Shown here: positions 1 through 6,156 of the stretch, in pieces
Position numbering within the stretch: position 1 is the first letter of the stretch
Layout: each line of letters starts with the position of its first letter
DNA from: Phycisphaerae bacterium
GTDB taxonomy: Bacteria > Planctomycetota > Phycisphaerae > UBA1845 > Fen-1342
Direction: 5' to 3'
Assembly (NCBI GenBank): GCA_026984555.1
Contig: JALSRY010000696.1
Coordinates: forward strand, 1-7,722
DNA: 7,722 nucleotides
The notes under the pieces: model-generated
Seen by the model: the letters and a program-made list of their open reading frames with translations, nothing else
The model's database searches: none
What the model was told of the DNA's origin: nothing
Translations under genes and position numbers: made by a program

Positions 1-60
1 AAGCACTGCGAGGCACAACTGGGACGGCACCGCCCGATATACTCGTGGTCCCGCAACACA

Positions 61-86
61 GGCGTCATGCCCACTGCGGGCACGCC
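61..86. repeat. Bulged 9-bp hairpin
   Basis: GGCGT (61-65) pairs with ACGCC (82-86), and GCCC (69-72) pairs with GGGC (78-81). A 3-base bulge (CAT, 66-68) separates the two helices and the loop is ACTGC. No T-run follows on either strand, so it is not a classical terminator. It is the first of several consecutive hairpins in this gene-free stretch. Confidence 0.5.
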
Positions 87-120
87 ATAGGCCATGCGCA
101 TAGCGTCAGATACATGCCTC

Positions 121-141
121 GTGTTGTTACAAGTACAACAC
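121..141. repeat. Perfect 7-bp inverted repeat
   Basis: GTGTTGT (121-127) is the exact reverse complement of ACAACAC (135-141), with a 7-base spacer. It could be an RNA hairpin or a dyad-symmetric protein-binding site. Its right arm overlaps the second copy of the direct repeat CACCGCCCGA (139-148). Confidence 0.5.
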
Positions 142-180
142 CGCCCGACAGACTGCGCGACACCACAATACCATCGCGAT

Positions 181-269
181 TGGCACTTTAGGGACCATGA
201 CGTAATCGGGCATAGGACTACCATGCCCGTGAGCATACCACCGCGAGAGGTGAGACCACGAAAGTGCTA
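181..269. repeat. Multi-branch inverted-repeat module
   Basis: An outer helix can form between TGGCACTTT (181-189) and AAAGTGCTA (261-269), nine pairs with one G-T. It encloses a 7-bp hairpin, CGGGCAT (207-213) with ATGCCCG (223-229), whose loop can add two more G-C pairs. It also encloses CACC (239-242) with GGTG (249-252). Nesting of this kind is more RNA-like than an isolated palindrome. Helices this short arise by chance at an appreciable rate, so the module is tentative. Confidence 0.4.
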
Positions 270-349
270 CCAAAATTCACACATATACCGCAATCGCCAG
301 CCCCCCTGCGTTGGCGTTTGCCCCTTACCGAAAATGTCAGAGGTGTTGC

Positions 350-389
350 AAAAACGAGAGGGGGGATACGCTCGCGCACAGGGATGCGC
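350..389 (-). terminator. Weak possible terminator downstream of ubiX
   Basis: Reading the minus strand beyond the ubiX stop, a 5-bp hairpin (GCGCA 374-378 with TGCGC 385-389) is followed by a weak 4-bp stem (371-374 with 355-358). That stem leads directly into five T residues (complement of 350-354). Position and order fit a transcription end, but the stems are short and the stronger hairpin lies about 19 bases from the T-run. This is at best a marginal intrinsic terminator. Confidence 0.25.
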
Positions 390-421
390 TGCCCGAACGG
401 GTGGGAACGGCGGGGTTCGAG

Positions 422-1003
422 TCAGCCACACCCATGCCAGCGCGTATCGAGGTCGTGGGGAAGCCCCAGGAGGTCGAGCACGCGCGCCACGACGAAATCC
501 ACCAACTCCGCCGCGGTCGCCGGACGGTGGTAGAACCCCGGACAAGCCGGACAGATGACCGCACCCGCCCGGCTCAGGCGAAGCATGTTTTCCAACTCGA
601 TCGCGCCCAACGGCATCTCGCGCGGAACCAGCACCAGCCGCCGCCCTTCCTTGAGCGTCACCATCGCCGCCCGCGTCAACAGGTTATCCCCGAGCCCCGC
701 GGCGATCGCACCCAGCGAGTGCGCCGAGCACGGGCAAATGACCATACCCGCCGTGGGAAACGACCCGCTCGCGATCGGGGCCCCCACGTCGCGGAACGCG
801 TGCAGCGTGACATTCTCCGCGGCCACTCCGACCAGCCCCGCGACCGAAAACTCGTGCAGGTCCAGCTCGTGGGCCATGACCCGCCGCGCTGGAGGCGAAA
901 CAACCAGATGCAGGTGCAGGTCCGCCCGCACGAGGCACTGGGCCAAGCGGCGTGCGTAGGGCGCCCCGCTCGCCCCGCTGATTCCCAAGACCAGATGCGT
1001 CAT
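422..1003 (-). CDS. ubiX: UbiX flavin prenyltransferase
   Basis: This 193-residue protein has the length and motifs of UbiX/Pad1. The family joins a dimethylallyl group to FMN to make prenyl-FMN, the cofactor of UbiD-type (de)carboxylases in ubiquinone, menaquinone and aromatic-acid metabolism; it is a soluble, flavin-binding dodecamer. Visible signatures are the N-terminal FMN loop GISGASG (residues 7-13), SGS (79-81), CPCSAHSLGAIAAG followed by GDNLLTRA (90-112), LKEGRRLVLVPRE (117-129), ENML (138-141) and PGFYHRP (155-161). R111, K118, R128, E129 and Y158 align at a constant offset of 11 with the R122, K129, R139, E140 and Y169 I recall for Pseudomonas UbiX, so the active site looks intact. 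The ATG at 1003 is chosen over an in-frame upstream start (1075) because MTHLVLGISG is the normal UbiX N-terminus and GAGG lies 7 bases upstream. The start overlaps the stop of the upstream membrane/TPR gene by 4 bases. No ubiD is in the window. Confidence 0.95.
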   Translation of the reverse strand: MTHLVLGISGASGAPYARRLAQCLVRADLHLHLVVSPPARRVMAHELDLHEFSVAGLVGVAAENVTLHAFRDVGAPIASGSFPTAGMVICPCSAHSLGAIAAGLGDNLLTRAAMVTLKEGRRLVLVPREMPLGAIELENMLRLSRAGAVICPACPGFYHRPATAAELVDFVVARVLDLLGLPHDLDTRWHGCG

Positions 1004-3000
1004 GACGCCGCCTCGGTTTCCCCCCGGCCGGGTTGGAGCACGGTCAGCCGCCGGCGGGCCAGCTCCGCCCAGCACGTGTCAGGAAACCTCCGCACGATCT
1101 CGCGCAACCGCTGCACGCCCCGCCGGAGCATGGGCTCGTCTTGGGCGGCGAGCGCCTGCGTCTCGATTTCAGCAAGGCGATAGAGGGCCTCGGGCAGGGC
1201 GTCGCCGTGGGGAAACGTGCGGACGCAGCCTTCGAGGTCCGCGATGCGTGTGTTCAGATCGGGCTGGGCGGCGGACCAGCGCACGATCAGGTTGTCGTAG
1301 AGCCGCGCGCCGGAAAACTTCTGCGCCAGGGCCAACAACTGCGCGCGATACTGTGCGCGGCGTGGATCGAGCCGCGCCAGCTCGACCAGCGGCGTGTCGC
1401 CGTAACGCGGATCGTCACGGTTGGCCTCGATCAGCTCGGCGAGCTGGCACGCCTCCTGCTGGTAAGGTTCGGGCTGAAAATCGAGCGTACTTTCGGGCGC
1501 CGCGGGCGTGAGCAGCAGCCGCGCCAGGCCTCCGGCTTGCGGCGCCGCCGGGCGATTCTGCGCGGGCCGCGGGCGCATCGCGAAACGCAAGCACTTCAGG
1601 GCCTCGTCCACCTTGCCCGCCCGCAGTCGCAACTGCCCCAACCGCAAGGCCGCCTCGACGGCGAACGGCGAATCCGGGTAACGCCGGTAGAGCGTCAGCC
1701 ACGTTTCTTCGGCGGCGGCATGGGGGAAACCCGTGTACAGCTCGCGTGCGGGTTCCACATCGGCCAAGCGAGCCTCGTCGAGTCGCGTATCGAGAATCCG
1801 CCCCAACATGTACAGCACGTTGGGGATGTAGCGGCTGTGCGGGTGGTCGGCGATGAACTGTTCGCAGGCTTGGACGGCGCGGGCACGGTCGTCGAGGAAG
1901 GAGGCGAGAAACTTGCGGCTGACCGTGCGTTTGATCTCGCGAAACTTCTCTGGTCGCAAACTCCACAAACCGAGCAGCTCGGAGCGCAACTGTCCCGGCC
2001 CGGAGGAGCCGCCGATCGCCTTGTAGATCAGCGACCAGATGGCATCCTGTGTCTCGCGCGACTTGAGCACCGGGGCGAAACACTTGGAACGCGGCCCGTA
2101 TTCGCTCTCGAGCATGCGGTAAGCCAGCTCGTCGCGACCGACACCGACGTGAAACAGCACGACCGGGACGGCGAACATGACCGCCAGCACCGGCGCGACC
2201 GCCCCCGGCCGGTAACGCACCAGTCGGGCCAGCAACAGGACGATGCCCGCCATGACGGCGGCCCCCAGGATCGCGATGACCCACGGGGCGACGAGGAGCA
2301 TTTTCTGAATCGGCGAGCCGTAGTTGGCCAGGAGCTCGGGGGTGCCGCGGGTCGCGAGGTAAAGGTAAGCCAGCACGGGCATCAGCCCCAGCAGGGCCGA
2401 GCCGTAGCGAAACTTCATCCGGAATGGCCGTACCGCCGCCAGAATGCAACTACCCAGCAGCGTGATCGCCATCCAGGGCATATGCGCGAACACGAGCACG
2501 GCCGCCAGGAATGGCAGGGCGTACACGAAGCGGTAGAGAATCGCCACTACGATCGGAACAGCGATGATCACCGCCAACACCAATCCCAGTACGCCCGCAT
2601 GGAGTGGAACATCGACGACGTTGATCGGCGCGAGGATGAAATCGTTGAGGTTGGGGGCGGCGGCGTCCCAGAACTTGAACGGGTGGTAATAACTCTCGGG
2701 AGCAAAATCGAATGCCCGGGCGAAGTGCAACCAGTGGGCAAACGTACACAAGCCGCAAAACAGCAAGAAATTGATCGCCAGCAGGATCACCGCCCGAACG
2801 CGGTACTTCGGCTGCGTGCGGGACCAGACGTCCACGATCTCCGACCCCGACGCCTCGTTCGACTCCGGCGGCCCGGCTTCGGCCGTTTCGGCGGACGGGG
2901 GGGGCACGCGAGCGGCTCCCACGGGAGACGCTGGTTCGGCGGGCAAACCCGCCGGGCGCGAGGCGTCCGCCGGCGAATGTTCGACTTCGACACCGCTCAT
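1000..3000 (-). CDS. Polytopic membrane protein with C-terminal TPR-like domain, unknown function
   Basis: The 666-residue protein has three parts. Residues 1-60 are Pro/Ala/Glu-rich and probably disordered. Residues about 69-288 hold six or seven hydrophobic segments (about 69-91, 134-157, 159-190 possibly as two spans, 201-217, 234-260, 266-287). The rest is a soluble helical domain with TPR-like repeats around 374-402, 430-472, 586-612 and 627-652; cues include ACEQFIADHPHSRYIPNVLY, RRYPDSPFAVEAALRLG and RTFPHGDALPEALYRLAEIE. This resembles the outer-membrane-lipoprotein/YbgF style of TPR. The basic clusters KYRVRA, RPFRMKFR and RLVRYRP suggest a cytoplasmic N-terminus; with seven spans the TPR domain would be periplasmic (inference). 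I chose the ATG at 3000; a GTG at 3108 adds 36 residues of unconvincing composition from the promoter region. Neither start has a clear Shine-Dalgarno. I recognise no enzyme family. TPR domains usually mediate protein contacts, so a scaffold or envelope role is possible. It is the first gene of a unit with ubiX. Confidence 0.85.
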   Translation of the reverse strand: MSGVEVEHSPADASRPAGLPAEPASPVGAARVPPPSAETAEAGPPESNEASGSEIVDVWSRTQPKYRVRAVILLAINFLLFCGLCTFAHWLHFARAFDFAPESYYHPFKFWDAAAPNLNDFILAPINVVDVPLHAGVLGLVLAVIIAVPIVVAILYRFVYALPFLAAVLVFAHMPWMAITLLGSCILAAVRPFRMKFRYGSALLGLMPVLAYLYLATRGTPELLANYGSPIQKMLLVAPWVIAILGAAVMAGIVLLLARLVRYRPGAVAPVLAVMFAVPVVLFHVGVGRDELAYRMLESEYGPRSKCFAPVLKSRETQDAIWSLIYKAIGGSSGPGQLRSELLGLWSLRPEKFREIKRTVSRKFLASFLDDRARAVQACEQFIADHPHSRYIPNVLYMLGRILDTRLDEARLADVEPARELYTGFPHAAAEETWLTLYRRYPDSPFAVEAALRLGQLRLRAGKVDEALKCLRFAMRPRPAQNRPAAPQAGGLARLLLTPAAPESTLDFQPEPYQQEACQLAELIEANRDDPRYGDTPLVELARLDPRRAQYRAQLLALAQKFSGARLYDNLIVRWSAAQPDLNTRIADLEGCVRTFPHGDALPEALYRLAEIETQALAAQDEPMLRRGVQRLREIVRRFPDTCWAELARRRLTVLQPGRGETEAAS
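1011..1014 (-). promoter_or_regulatory. Shine-Dalgarno of ubiX
   Basis: GAGG on the minus strand ends 7 bases before the ATG at 1003, inside the 3' end of the upstream gene. It supports the 1003 start. Together with the ATGA overlap, it suggests that ribosomes finishing the upstream gene reinitiate here. Confidence 0.6.
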
Positions 3001-3008
3001 ATGCAGTA

Positions 3009-3036
3009 ATGCTATCACGCCGCCAACGGGTTGCAA
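3009..3036 (-). promoter_or_regulatory. Weak possible promoter for the membrane/TPR gene
   Basis: On the minus strand TTGCAA (3036-3031) and TAGCAT (3014-3009) are 16 bases apart, each matching the sigma70 consensus at four of six positions. Transcription would begin almost at the ATG (3000), giving a nearly leaderless mRNA. That would fit the missing Shine-Dalgarno, but the match is weak. Confidence 0.22.
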
Positions 3037-3126
3037 TTGCCATCCGAAAGCGCGCGGGTCGAAGCGCGCGACCGAACCTCCCCCGGGGGCCGCCGATGTG
3101 CTCGACACGTGCCGCGGTCACCGCAG

Positions 3127-3155
3127 TTGCCATTCGCCGATCGTACTCTCATACT
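3127..3155 (+). promoter_or_regulatory. Candidate sigma70-like promoter for the GH172-type gene
   Basis: TTGCCA (3127-3132, five of six to TTGACA) is followed after exactly 17 bases by CATACT (3150-3155, four of six to TATAAT). Transcription would start near 3162, upstream of both possible start codons (3192 and 3240). It sits in the divergent intergenic region 3001-3191, where no gene is visible. Promoter rules in this lineage are not certain. Confidence 0.4.
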
Positions 3156-3191
3156 TCAGGCGGGTAGCCGATTGGTCGTTCACGTTCGCCG

Positions 3192-5258
3192 ATGGGCGGC
3201 AAGCAACCAGGCGAACGGAACAGCTCGGGAGATGGAACTTTGCGAGGCACCTTTTCGTTCGCAGCCGTTTTTCTGGCGGCGGTGCTGGCAGGGCCGGCGA
3301 CGGCCGGGGCGGCGGATTCGTACACGCAGGCCGACCTGCTCCACCGGCTGGTCGATCTCGACCGGCTGACGCGCCCCCCGGCCGGCGAGCACAGCGGGCT
3401 GTTTTCCAGTTACGACCGCCGACAAACCGACGTCGAGAACGGACGCTACGTGCACTGGGCCGCCAACGATGACCGTGGCCAGTTCCTGCGTACCACCAGC
3501 GACGGCTGGAACGTCATGGCGGAGATCGAAGGGCCCGGCGTGCTGACGCGGCTGTGGGTCGATGCGCCGGCAGGGACGCTGCGGGTTCTGCTCGACGGAC
3601 AGCGTGTCATCGACGCTCCGATGCCGGACCTGTTCACCGGCGCGCTCGAGCCCTTCGGCGAACCGCTTTCCTACACCGTCGGCGACGCGGGCGTATCCTA
3701 TTTCCCCATCGGTTTTGCCCGAAGTTGCGTCGTGATGTCACACGGATTCCACGGCGAATACCAAATCGACTACACCACCTTTCCCGCGCGTACGAGCGTC
3801 GCCCGCTTCACGCCCGACCTCGACGACGCCGCGCTCGACGAGCTCCAGCGGGTGGCGACGCTCCTCAAGACCGGGTTGACCAAGAAGGAGATTCGCGGCG
3901 ACGGCCCCACGTCGTTGCAAGCGACGCACAAACGGCTCAAGGCCGGCGAAAAACTGGAGTGGAAAATCGCCGGCGGCGGCACGATCCGCTCGTTTCTGGT
4001 CTCCATGACCGACCGCACCGAACCCCGCTCCATCTACGCACTGCACAATTGCGTGTTGCGGATCACCTGGGACGGACGCAGCGAGCCGGATGTCGAGGTA
4101 CCGTTGCCGGCGTTTTTCGGGACCGGGTTCGGCCGCAACCTTTACGAGAGCCTGCCGATGGGCACGAACCTGGGCACGAGCATGCCCGGGCGTTTTCCGA
4201 CCGAAGGCTGGTTCATGTACTGCTACTTCCCGATGCCGTTTGCTGACGGGGCGCGGATCGAAATCGCCAACGAGAACGACAAGGGTACGCGCATCGGGCT
4301 TATGTTGTTCCTGCGCGTGGACACGCACCCGCCGCCCAAGGACGCGCTGCGGTTCAAGGTACACACCTGGATCCAGAACCCCTGCACCACCTTCGAGATC
4401 CCCGTGCTGCGCACGACCGGCACCGGTCGGCTCGTGGGCGTCACGCTCAACGTCGATTGCCCACACCGGCGGTGGTGGGGGGAGGGCGACCACAAAATCT
4501 GGATCGACGACGATCGCTTCCCCTCATACCTGGGCACGAGTACCCAGGGACTCTTCGGCAACGTGCGCGGGCTCAAGATCGCGCACCGGGCGCTGCACGG
4601 CGTTACGCTCGCGAAGCCCGCCGGCAAGAACTCGCTCTATCGCTGGTTCGTTCCCGATTGCGTGGACTTCCACACCGGCATCGACTTCATGCTCGAAAAC
4701 TGGCAGGATCCGCCGGCCAACGACCTTTATTACGCCACGGTGGCGTACTGGTATGGCCAGCCGGGCGCACCGGCGCCGTTCGTGCCGCTCTCACGCAAGA
4801 CCCTCGCCGTGCCGGGCCTGCGCATCCCCGGCTCGGTCGAGATCGAGGGGCACATCGCCGGCAAGGACTGGGGCCACCTCTTTCGCGAAAAGTACGCCCG
4901 CGGTACCGAGCTCTCGGGCAAGCTCGGGGCCACGATCCGCACGACCGAGCCGATCACGATCCGCCTGCCCTGGGACAAGCCGGGGCGGTACCGCTTGCGC
5001 CTCCGCGTGCTACCCGGGCGGTCGTTCGGAACGGTGCAGGTGGCCTACGCCGATGGCCGGCCCATCGGCACGATCCGTTACAGTCGCCGTGCGAAGGGGC
5101 TTTATACCGTCGGCGAGATCACGATCAGCGACCCGGTGACGCCCCTGCGGGTGAAGTGCAGCCGAACCACCGTCCTGGATTGTTGGATTCTCGAGCCGCT
5201 GCCGGCCGCGTCCGCACCGGCCAGCGCTCCCGCAGGCCGCTCGCCGAGCACTCCCTGA
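3192..5258 (+). CDS. Exported DUF2961 / GH172-type protein with altered active-site motif
   Basis: The product (688 residues from the ATG at 3192, or 672 from a TTG at 3240 that has a better ribosome site) is a secreted member of DUF2961, the basis of glycoside hydrolase family GH172. Characterised members act on alpha-fructofuranosides or D-arabinofuranosides. A signal peptide ends near residue 40 (VFLAAVLAGPATAGA). Family marks in order are SSYDR (72-76), EIEGPGVLTRLWVDAP (111-126), the DYTTFP segment (193-198), ITWDGRSEPDVEVPLPAFFG (291-310), YCYFPMPFADGARIEIANEN (343-362), GEGDHKIWIDDDRFPS (430-445), GTSTQGLFG (448-456) and ATVAYWY (515-521). A beta-rich C-terminal domain (about 547-668) and a Pro/Ala/Ser tail follow. 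The usual motif after GEGD is GT[GS][TS]EDYFG; here Glu-Asp-Tyr is Gln452-Gly-Leu, exactly 21 residues after E431. From memory the catalytic pair of the Bifidobacterium enzyme (E270/E291) has the same spacing, so this copy may be inactive or altered. Substrate is unknown. It is a lone plus-strand gene, divergent from the membrane/TPR gene. Confidence 0.88.
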   Translation: MGGKQPGERNSSGDGTLRGTFSFAAVFLAAVLAGPATAGAADSYTQADLLHRLVDLDRLTRPPAGEHSGLFSSYDRRQTDVENGRYVHWAANDDRGQFLRTTSDGWNVMAEIEGPGVLTRLWVDAPAGTLRVLLDGQRVIDAPMPDLFTGALEPFGEPLSYTVGDAGVSYFPIGFARSCVVMSHGFHGEYQIDYTTFPARTSVARFTPDLDDAALDELQRVATLLKTGLTKKEIRGDGPTSLQATHKRLKAGEKLEWKIAGGGTIRSFLVSMTDRTEPRSIYALHNCVLRITWDGRSEPDVEVPLPAFFGTGFGRNLYESLPMGTNLGTSMPGRFPTEGWFMYCYFPMPFADGARIEIANENDKGTRIGLMLFLRVDTHPPPKDALRFKVHTWIQNPCTTFEIPVLRTTGTGRLVGVTLNVDCPHRRWWGEGDHKIWIDDDRFPSYLGTSTQGLFGNVRGLKIAHRALHGVTLAKPAGKNSLYRWFVPDCVDFHTGIDFMLENWQDPPANDLYYATVAYWYGQPGAPAPFVPLSRKTLAVPGLRIPGSVEIEGHIAGKDWGHLFREKYARGTELSGKLGATIRTTEPITIRLPWDKPGRYRLRLRVLPGRSFGTVQVAYADGRPIGTIRYSRRAKGLYTVGEITISDPVTPLRVKCSRTTVLDCWILEPLPAASAPASAPAGRSPSTP
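3227..3231 (+). promoter_or_regulatory. Shine-Dalgarno-like GGGAG before an alternative TTG start
   Basis: GGGAG lies 8 bases before a TTG codon at 3240-3242 that is in frame with the GH172-type gene. Starting there gives MRGTFSFAAVFLAAVLAG, a compact signal peptide with one basic residue ahead of the hydrophobic core. The ATG at 3192 has no such site. The TTG may therefore be the true start. Confidence 0.45.
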
Positions 5259-5264
5259 GCAACC

Positions 5265-5289
5265 GGCGCGGCGTATGGTATGCACCGCC
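5265..5289. terminator. Possible hairpin between convergent genes
   Basis: In the 54-base gap between the GH172-type stop (5258) and the PhnP-like stop (5313), GGCG (5265-5268) pairs with CGCC (5286-5289). GCGTA (5271-5275) also pairs with TATGC (5279-5283), with one G-T pair and a TGG loop. A small internal loop lies between the two helices. Location suits a bidirectional terminator, but there is no T-run on either strand. Confidence 0.3.
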
Positions 5290-5312
5290 CCGGACGTACC
5301 CGCTCAGAGGCA

Positions 5313-6083
5313 TTATGGCGACGCGCAGACCAACCCGTCCCAAGCCAACTCCATCCCACGGGGCAGTTCGGCGTTGGTCTGGGCGTGGGCCAGCTCATGC
5401 GCGATGTGGGTGAAGTACGTTCGCCGGGCACCGATCTCGCGGGCCACTTCCACCGCTTGAGCCAGGTTGAAATGGGTGGGGTGCGGCCGGCGCCGCAGCG
5501 CATCGAGCACGAGCACATCGAGCCCCCGAAGCATCTCGCGCGACGCCGGCGGGATTTCGCTGCAATCCGTGCAGTAGGCGATGCCACCGATGCGATAACC
5601 CAGTACCGGCATGCGCCCGTGCAACAGCGGCACCGGGATCACCTCGCGCCCGCACACCTCGAACGGGCCGTCCACCACCTGCGGGTGCAGATCGGGCTTC
5701 GAGCTGGGGTAGTCCGGATCATCGCGAAACGCGTACGGAAACATCGCGCGCACTCCGCGAATCGTCTCGGCGTTGCCGTACACCGCGATCGGACCACCGC
5801 GAAGCCAGTTGAACCGGCGAACATCATCGAGGCCGGCAACGTGATCGGCGTGGTGGTGGGTGAGGCAAATCGCGTCGACGCGCCGCACGCCCTGGGCCAG
5901 GGCCTGGAGCCGCAGCTCGGGGCTGGTGTCGATGAGCACCGCGCCGCCGTCGAAGGAAAACAGCACACTGGGGCGCATCCGGCGGTCGCGGGGATCGGGC
6001 GAGGTGCATACCGCGCAATCGCAGCCGATCATCGGAATGCCGTGCGATGTGCCCGAGCCGAGGACGGTAAGGCGAACGCTCAT
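5313..6083 (-). CDS. PhnP-type metallo-beta-lactamase-fold phosphodiesterase
   Basis: This 256-residue protein is a complete PhnP-like metal-dependent hydrolase. E. coli PhnP cleaves 5-phosphoribosyl 1,2-cyclic phosphate in phosphonate breakdown; relatives act on other cyclic or diester phosphates, probably in the cytoplasm (no signal peptide is visible). The N-terminus reads GSGTSHGIP (9-17). C21, C23 and C26 of IGCDCAVC plus H229 match the structural zinc site of PhnP. The catalytic site is H76, H78, D80 and H81 of THHHADH, H155, D173 of YCTDCS and H226 of THIAHE, with H204 likely assisting. IDTSPELRLQ (51-60) and the ending LAWDGL are also typical. Every ligand expected from E. coli PhnP is present and the length is normal. 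No other phn gene is in view, so a role in C-P lyase metabolism is not supported here; a generic phosphodiesterase is the safer call. The ATG at 6083 has no clear Shine-Dalgarno. It lies 73 bases downstream of the next minus-strand gene and may share its transcript. Confidence 0.9.
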   Translation of the reverse strand: MSVRLTVLGSGTSHGIPMIGCDCAVCTSPDPRDRRMRPSVLFSFDGGAVLIDTSPELRLQALAQGVRRVDAICLTHHHADHVAGLDDVRRFNWLRGGPIAVYGNAETIRGVRAMFPYAFRDDPDYPSSKPDLHPQVVDGPFEVCGREVIPVPLLHGRMPVLGYRIGGIAYCTDCSEIPPASREMLRGLDVLVLDALRRRPHPTHFNLAQAVEVAREIGARRTYFTHIAHELAHAQTNAELPRGMELAWDGLVCASP

Positions 6084-6111
6084 GGCGAGTCTTTACGCGG
6101 ACAACCGGACC

Positions 6112-6141
6112 GGCCGCGGGCGGGTCGGCCCCCCGCGTGCC
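6112..6141 (-). promoter_or_regulatory. Strong hairpin between two minus-strand genes
   Basis: CGCGGG (6115-6120) pairs with CCCGCG (6132-6137), and GGG (6122-6124) pairs with CCC (6129-6131) around the four-base loop TCGG. Only C6121 is bulged. GGC (6112-6114) and GCC (6139-6141) can extend the stem past a bulged T. The hairpin fills much of the 73-base gap between the stop at 6157 and the PhnP-like start at 6083. Without a T-run it is more likely an mRNA-stabilising or attenuating element, or a Rho-type end, than an intrinsic terminator. High local GC raises the chance of a fortuitous stem. Confidence 0.4.
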
Positions 6142-6156
6142 TGGCCGCCGACACCG

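Larger units (their letters stand above)
1..421. other. Gene-free, hairpin-dense region
   Basis: No open frame here looks like a protein: those present are short, low in recognisable motifs and mutually overlapping. The stretch is visibly less GC-rich than the genes to its right, and its plus strand is rich in A and C. Many short inverted repeats follow one another. Examples are 21-25 with 48-52, 61-86, 89-119 (AGGC-ATG against CATGCCT with one bulged base), 121-141, 156-160 with 174-178, 207-229 and 239-252. A 10-base direct repeat, CACCGCCCGA, occurs at 28-37 and 139-148. The region lies downstream of ubiX and could be a structured non-coding RNA on either strand or a decayed intergenic region. 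I recognise no known RNA family: no tRNA, tmRNA, RNase P or SRP signatures. Confidence 0.5.

Noticed and set aside
1..421. CRISPR array or integron attC sites in the left region
   Set aside because: There are no regularly spaced identical repeats; the only direct repeat is 10 bases, twice. No attC core pair of the GTTRRRY / RYYYAAC type flanks a longer palindrome.
405..430. T-arm-like GGTTCGAGTC on the plus strand, suggesting the 3' end of a tRNA
   Set aside because: The flanking bases do not form a 5-bp T stem (only two of five pairs), no D arm or anticodon arm can be built upstream, and the sequence runs into the 3' end of ubiX.
94..558. Open frames over the left region on both strands (94-558 plus, 267-545 minus, 337-564 minus)
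   Set aside because: The products are Arg/Pro-rich with no recognisable motif, overlap one another, and partly overlap ubiX. They do not look like conserved proteins.
1033..3009. Long open frame on the plus strand, antisense to the membrane/TPR gene
   Set aside because: It is a GC-rich shadow: its product is Arg/Gln/Gly-rich with no domain, while the opposite strand gives clear membrane spans and TPR repeats.
3001..3108. GTG start at 3108 for the membrane/TPR gene
   Set aside because: The 36 added residues have no domain character and lie in the divergent promoter region; the ATG at 3000 is more economical. It is not fully excluded.
4090..5413. Long alternative frames on the plus strand within and past the GH172-type gene (4090-5139, 4457-5413)
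   Set aside because: They are Arg/Ser/Pro-rich shadows of the real frame, which carries the signal peptide and all DUF2961 motifs without interruption.
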